From Deltaproteobacteria bacterium (GTDB lineage Bacteria; UBA10199; DSSB01), in assembly GCA_021414045.1 (NCBI GenBank), contig JAIOPF010000324.1:1-9747 (forward strand): a stretch of DNA of 9,747 nucleotides. The letters are read 5' to 3'. The notes beneath the pieces were generated by a model, which ran no database searches, had not been told where the DNA came from, and saw only the letters and a program-made list of their open reading frames with translations. Below are positions 7,841 to 9,747 of this stretch, piece after piece. Every line of letters starts with the position of its first letter. Position 1 is the first letter of the stretch. A program made the translations under genes and the position numbers.

Positions 7841-9066
7841 GCCTTCAGCCAAATCCAAAAACATAGAACGAGCAGGGAACTGACGGTCACGGGAATGCCG
7901 TAACGCGCGAAATGGCGGAAGCGGATTTCCACGCCGTAGTGAGAGGCCTGCTCGACCACGATGAGATTGGCGATGCTTCCGATGACGATGAGGTTGCCGG
8001 CGAAGCTGTTGGAGAGAGCCAATACATAGGCGATGGTGGAGTTTTCCAGCGGAAGAGTCTTCGCCAACAGGATGACGGTGGCGGCGTTGCTCATCAGGTT
8101 GCTCAAAAGCGCCGTAACTAGTCCGAGGATGTAGGGGTTTTCCAGGGGGATTCCCCAAGTTTCCAAGGTGTGCAGGGCGTGGACGGGAAAACCCGTGGCT
8201 TGCAGGCCGCCAACGACGATGAAGAGGCCGGTGAAGAGGGTCAAGATCGAGTAGTCCACCCTAGCCAATAAGTCCGTGCTGGAGATGCTGCGGCTGAGCA
8301 AGAGCAACCCCGCCGCGCTGATCATGACGAGTGGCCGAGGCAGGGGAGAGAAGAAGAGGACAATGACGAGGCCGAACAGGACCAAGCCTTTCGCGGTCTC
8401 GGCTTTGTCCAAGAGTGGAAACGCGACCGTCGGTTCGCGGTAGGGGATCGGATCCTCCAACTCTTTTTTTCCCAAGACCAAGGTCAGTCCATAGGCCGCC
8501 GCCAATGCCAATAGCACCGGAGGAAGGCACCAAATCAAATAAGTGGGGAAGTGCAGTTCCGCGATCGAGGCGATCATGATGTTTTGCGGATTGCCGATGG
8601 GAGTGGCGGCGGCTCCGATATTGGAAGCCATCGCCAGGCCCATCAAGAAGGGGATGGGATTGCGGCCTTTTTTCATGACCGACAAGGCGACCACCGGCGT
8701 GAAGGCCAGGCAGACGACGTCGTTGATGAGAAAGGCTGAGAGCAGACCGGAAACCGACATCAGCAAAAATAAAAAGAATTTCGGCCTATCCATGGCCGCG
8801 GAAATTTTTTGCGCGACCCAGGTATAAAATCCCGCCAACCAAAGTTGGCCCGAAAGAATCATCAGTCCGTAGAGCGTGATCAAAGTAGGGAAATTGACCG
8901 ACCGCAGGGCTTCCTGGGGGCCCAGGCCGCCCAAGGTGACCATGAGGATGGCCCCCAACAGGGCAATGCCGGTGCGATTGATCTTGAAGGAAAAAAGGTG
9001 TCCGACCGCCAGGGTAAGATAGCTGGCGGCGAAGATCAGCAGGGTGACGTTTTGGGAATGAAACAT
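7837..9066 (-). CDS. YbiR/ArsB-like ion permease (IT superfamily)
   Basis: This is a 409-residue integral membrane protein with about 11-12 hydrophobic segments and almost no soluble domain except a short polar stretch at about 199-225. The ion transporter superfamily signature appears twice, once in each half. The first copy is INDVVCLAFTPVV (114-126) with ATPIGNPQNI (154-163). The second is SNLMSNAATVILL (322-334) with SFAGNLIVIGSIANL (354-368). These correspond to the substrate and ion-binding re-entrant hairpins of the ArsB, NhaD, CitM and DASS relatives. Size and motifs fit the YbiR subgroup of putative anion permeases. The substrate cannot be read from the sequence; no arsR or arsC lies nearby to suggest arsenite. 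ATG 9064-9066 follows AAAGG at six bases. The DUF333 gene ends 12 bases upstream, so the two are probably co-transcribed, and their promoter lies beyond the damaged right end. Confidence 0.9.
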   Translation of the reverse strand: MFHSQNVTLLIFAASYLTLAVGHLFSFKINRTGIALLGAILMVTLGGLGPQEALRSVNFPTLITLYGLMILSGQLWLAGFYTWVAQKISAAMDRPKFFLFLLMSVSGLLSAFLINDVVCLAFTPVVALSVMKKGRNPIPFLMGLAMASNIGAAATPIGNPQNIMIASIAELHFPTYLIWCLPPVLLALAAAYGLTLVLGKKELEDPIPYREPTVAFPLLDKAETAKGLVLFGLVIVLFFSPLPRPLVMISAAGLLLLSRSISSTDLLARVDYSILTLFTGLFIVVGGLQATGFPVHALHTLETWGIPLENPYILGLVTALLSNLMSNAATVILLAKTLPLENSTIAYVLALSNSFAGNLIVIGSIANLIVVEQASHYGVEIRFRHFARYGIPVTVSSLLVLCFWIWLKA

Positions 9067-9072
9067 CCGGCG

Positions 9073-9077
9073 CCTTT
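9073..9077 (-). promoter_or_regulatory. Ribosome binding site of the permease gene
   Basis: On the minus strand AAAGG stands six bases before the permease ATG (9066-9064) and directly after the TGA of the upstream DUF333 gene. This is typical for internal operon genes and is of moderate strength. Confidence 0.5.
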
Positions 9078-9078
9078 C

Positions 9079-9462
9079 TCAGGGCTTGGACGGACATTTT
9101 CCGTTGAAGAGGGCCTCGTTTTCGCAGACTTGGCCGTCCGGCAGCGCGCATGGGGCGCCGGGATCCGCCGTGGTCTTGCCGCCTTGGATGGCGCAGTAAA
9201 TTTGGGCGGGGCTGGTGTATCCGGTGATCTTGATTCCTCCCGGCGGGCATGTTCCTCGGAGCAGGGCCCATTCCTCGCATTGGCGATTGTCCTCGAAGGT
9301 GCAGACGCCATATTCACCGCCGTCGCCGCGTTTTTGGATGGAGAGTTTCCCTCCAGCCTTGCCGCAGTGCCCTGAGGCTGGATTGGCCAAGCCAATATTC
9401 GAGGTCGCCGGAGTCGGTTTGCCGGCGGCGTCCGAGGCCAAGACCGGCCTCGACGGCGACAT
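9079..9462 (-). CDS. Tandem DUF333 cysteine-repeat protein, N-terminus lost at a junction
   Basis: The open frame has 127 codons; recognisable sequence starts at ANPASGHC (residue 26). The first copy has C33, C54, C62 and C72 with GGKL, GGEYGVC, F-E-D and CEEWALLRG, the hallmarks of DUF333 (often labelled putative hemolysin, function unproven). A second, more diverged copy has C90, C105, C113 and C123 with YC...GGK, C-A-L-P-D and CENEALFNG. The last three cysteines have identical spacing (C-x7-C-x9-C) in both, which points to internal duplication and probable disulfides in the periplasm. Family members normally carry a signal or lipoprotein peptide; here there is none, and an in-frame TAG lies immediately before the ATG at 9462. 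The first ~20 residues are probably antisense of a foreign fragment, so the gene is 5'-truncated. It lies 12 bases upstream of the permease. Confidence 0.75.
   Translation of the reverse strand: MSPSRPVLASDAAGKPTPATSNIGLANPASGHCGKAGGKLSIQKRGDGGEYGVCTFEDNRQCEEWALLRGTCPPGGIKITGYTSPAQIYCAIQGGKTTADPGAPCALPDGQVCENEALFNGKCPSKP
9405..9440. other. Probable chimeric junction
   Basis: To the left, the minus strand encodes a DUF333 protein without its expected signal peptide. To the right, the plus strand encodes the C-terminal end of a LivK-like protein without the rest of its gene. Both genes break in this interval, and the right side looks richer in G/C-ending codons (GCG, GAC, ATC). The exact point cannot be fixed by eye. 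No transposase, terminal repeat or attachment site is visible, so an assembly chimera is the simplest reading. Confidence 0.6.
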
Positions 9463-9727
9463 CTATGCCGTGCAGGGCTATGACGCGGCGGCGCTGTTCG
9501 ATATCGGCCTCACGGCGGTGGGTGGCGATGCCAAGGCGCAGGACAAGATGATCGCGGCGATGGGCGCGGCGAAGATCGACTCTCCGCGCGGGCCTTTGTC
9601 TTTCAACAAGGCGCACAACCCGATCCAGAACATCTATCTGCGGGAAGTGCGCAACGGCCGCAACGAGATGGTGTCAATCGCGCAAGCCAACGTCGACGAT
9701 CCGGCACGCGGCTGCAAGATGGCGTGA
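9431..9727 (+). CDS. LivK-like ABC transporter substrate-binding protein, C-terminal fragment
   Basis: From about 9431 the frame reads EAKTGLDGDIYAVQGYDAA, then DSPRGPLSFNKAHNPIQNIY and DPARGCKM before the TGA at 9725-9727. These are the closing segments of type I periplasmic binding proteins for branched-chain amino acids or related solutes (LivK, Peripla_BP_6): the DIYAVQGYDA helix start, the S-P-R-G hinge-region strand and the final N-P-I-Q-N-I-Y-L-R strand. A complete protein is about 370-400 residues; only about 98 remain. The open frame continues leftward to 9215, but that stretch is antisense to the DUF333 gene and shows no binding-protein homology. There is no start codon with a ribosome binding site at the fragment. 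The style is typical of Proteobacteria such as the Alphaproteobacteria, and it probably does not belong to this genome position. Confidence 0.7.
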   Translation, partial: SEAKTGLDGDIYAVQGYDAAALFDIGLTAVGGDAKAQDKMIAAMGAAKIDSPRGPLSFNKAHNPIQNIYLREVRNGRNEMVSIAQANVDDPARGCKMA

Positions 9728-9747
9728 GACGATCTTCGAGACGGGTC

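Noticed and set aside
9215..9430. The left part of the open frame ending at 9727 as a real N-terminus for the LivK-like protein
   Set aside because: It is antisense to the conserved DUF333 repeats and has no periplasmic-binding-protein sequence; the frame is open by chance.
9405..9747. A mobile element carrying a LivK fragment
   Set aside because: No transposase, inverted terminal repeat, target duplication or attachment site is visible; the window ends 20 bases after the fragment's stop.

Overview
The window is a compact, moderately GC-rich bacterial segment. It holds three complete protein genes, a large gene cut by the left edge, and a damaged right end. No rRNA, tRNA, CRISPR array or insertion sequence is visible. 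A complete three-domain PolA, a YflT-type stress protein with a membrane insert, an IT-superfamily permease and a DUF333 protein together suggest an uncultured Gram-negative bacterium. It may be deltaproteobacterial-like, but that placement is a weak inference and no marker here settles it.

Layout. Bases 2-4543 (+) encode at least 1513 residues of a giant protein with no visible start. A diverged NAD-dependent glycerol-3-phosphate dehydrogenase (GpsA)-like domain can be recognised in its middle; the rest is unassigned. Bases 4556-5059 (-) encode a small glycine-rich, membrane-inserted stress protein, convergent with the giant gene and 12 bases from it. A 126-base divergent spacer follows, carrying a good sigma70-type promoter for the stress gene and a bulged inverted repeat upstream of polA. 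Bases 5186-7840 (+) encode DNA polymerase I with the 5' nuclease, proofreading and polymerase motifs all intact. Bases 7837-9066 (-) encode a YbiR/ArsB-like permease whose stop overlaps the polA stop by four bases. Bases 9079-9462 (-) encode a protein with two DUF333-type cysteine repeats, 12 bases upstream of the permease and probably in its operon.

Right end. At about 9405-9440 the DUF333 gene loses its expected N-terminus. Plus-strand sequence then becomes the last ~98 codons of a LivK-like branched-chain amino acid binding protein of a type common in Proteobacteria such as the Alphaproteobacteria. Two genes broken at one point, in opposite orientation, indicate a chimeric join (assembly artefact or recombination). 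The last ~310 bases should not be used to infer gene neighbourhood.

Apart from the probable DUF333-permease pair the genes look functionally unrelated: DNA repair/replication, stress response, ion transport and an unknown giant protein. The most novel item is the GpsA-like domain inside the giant protein, in which some conserved dehydrogenase residues are kept and others replaced.
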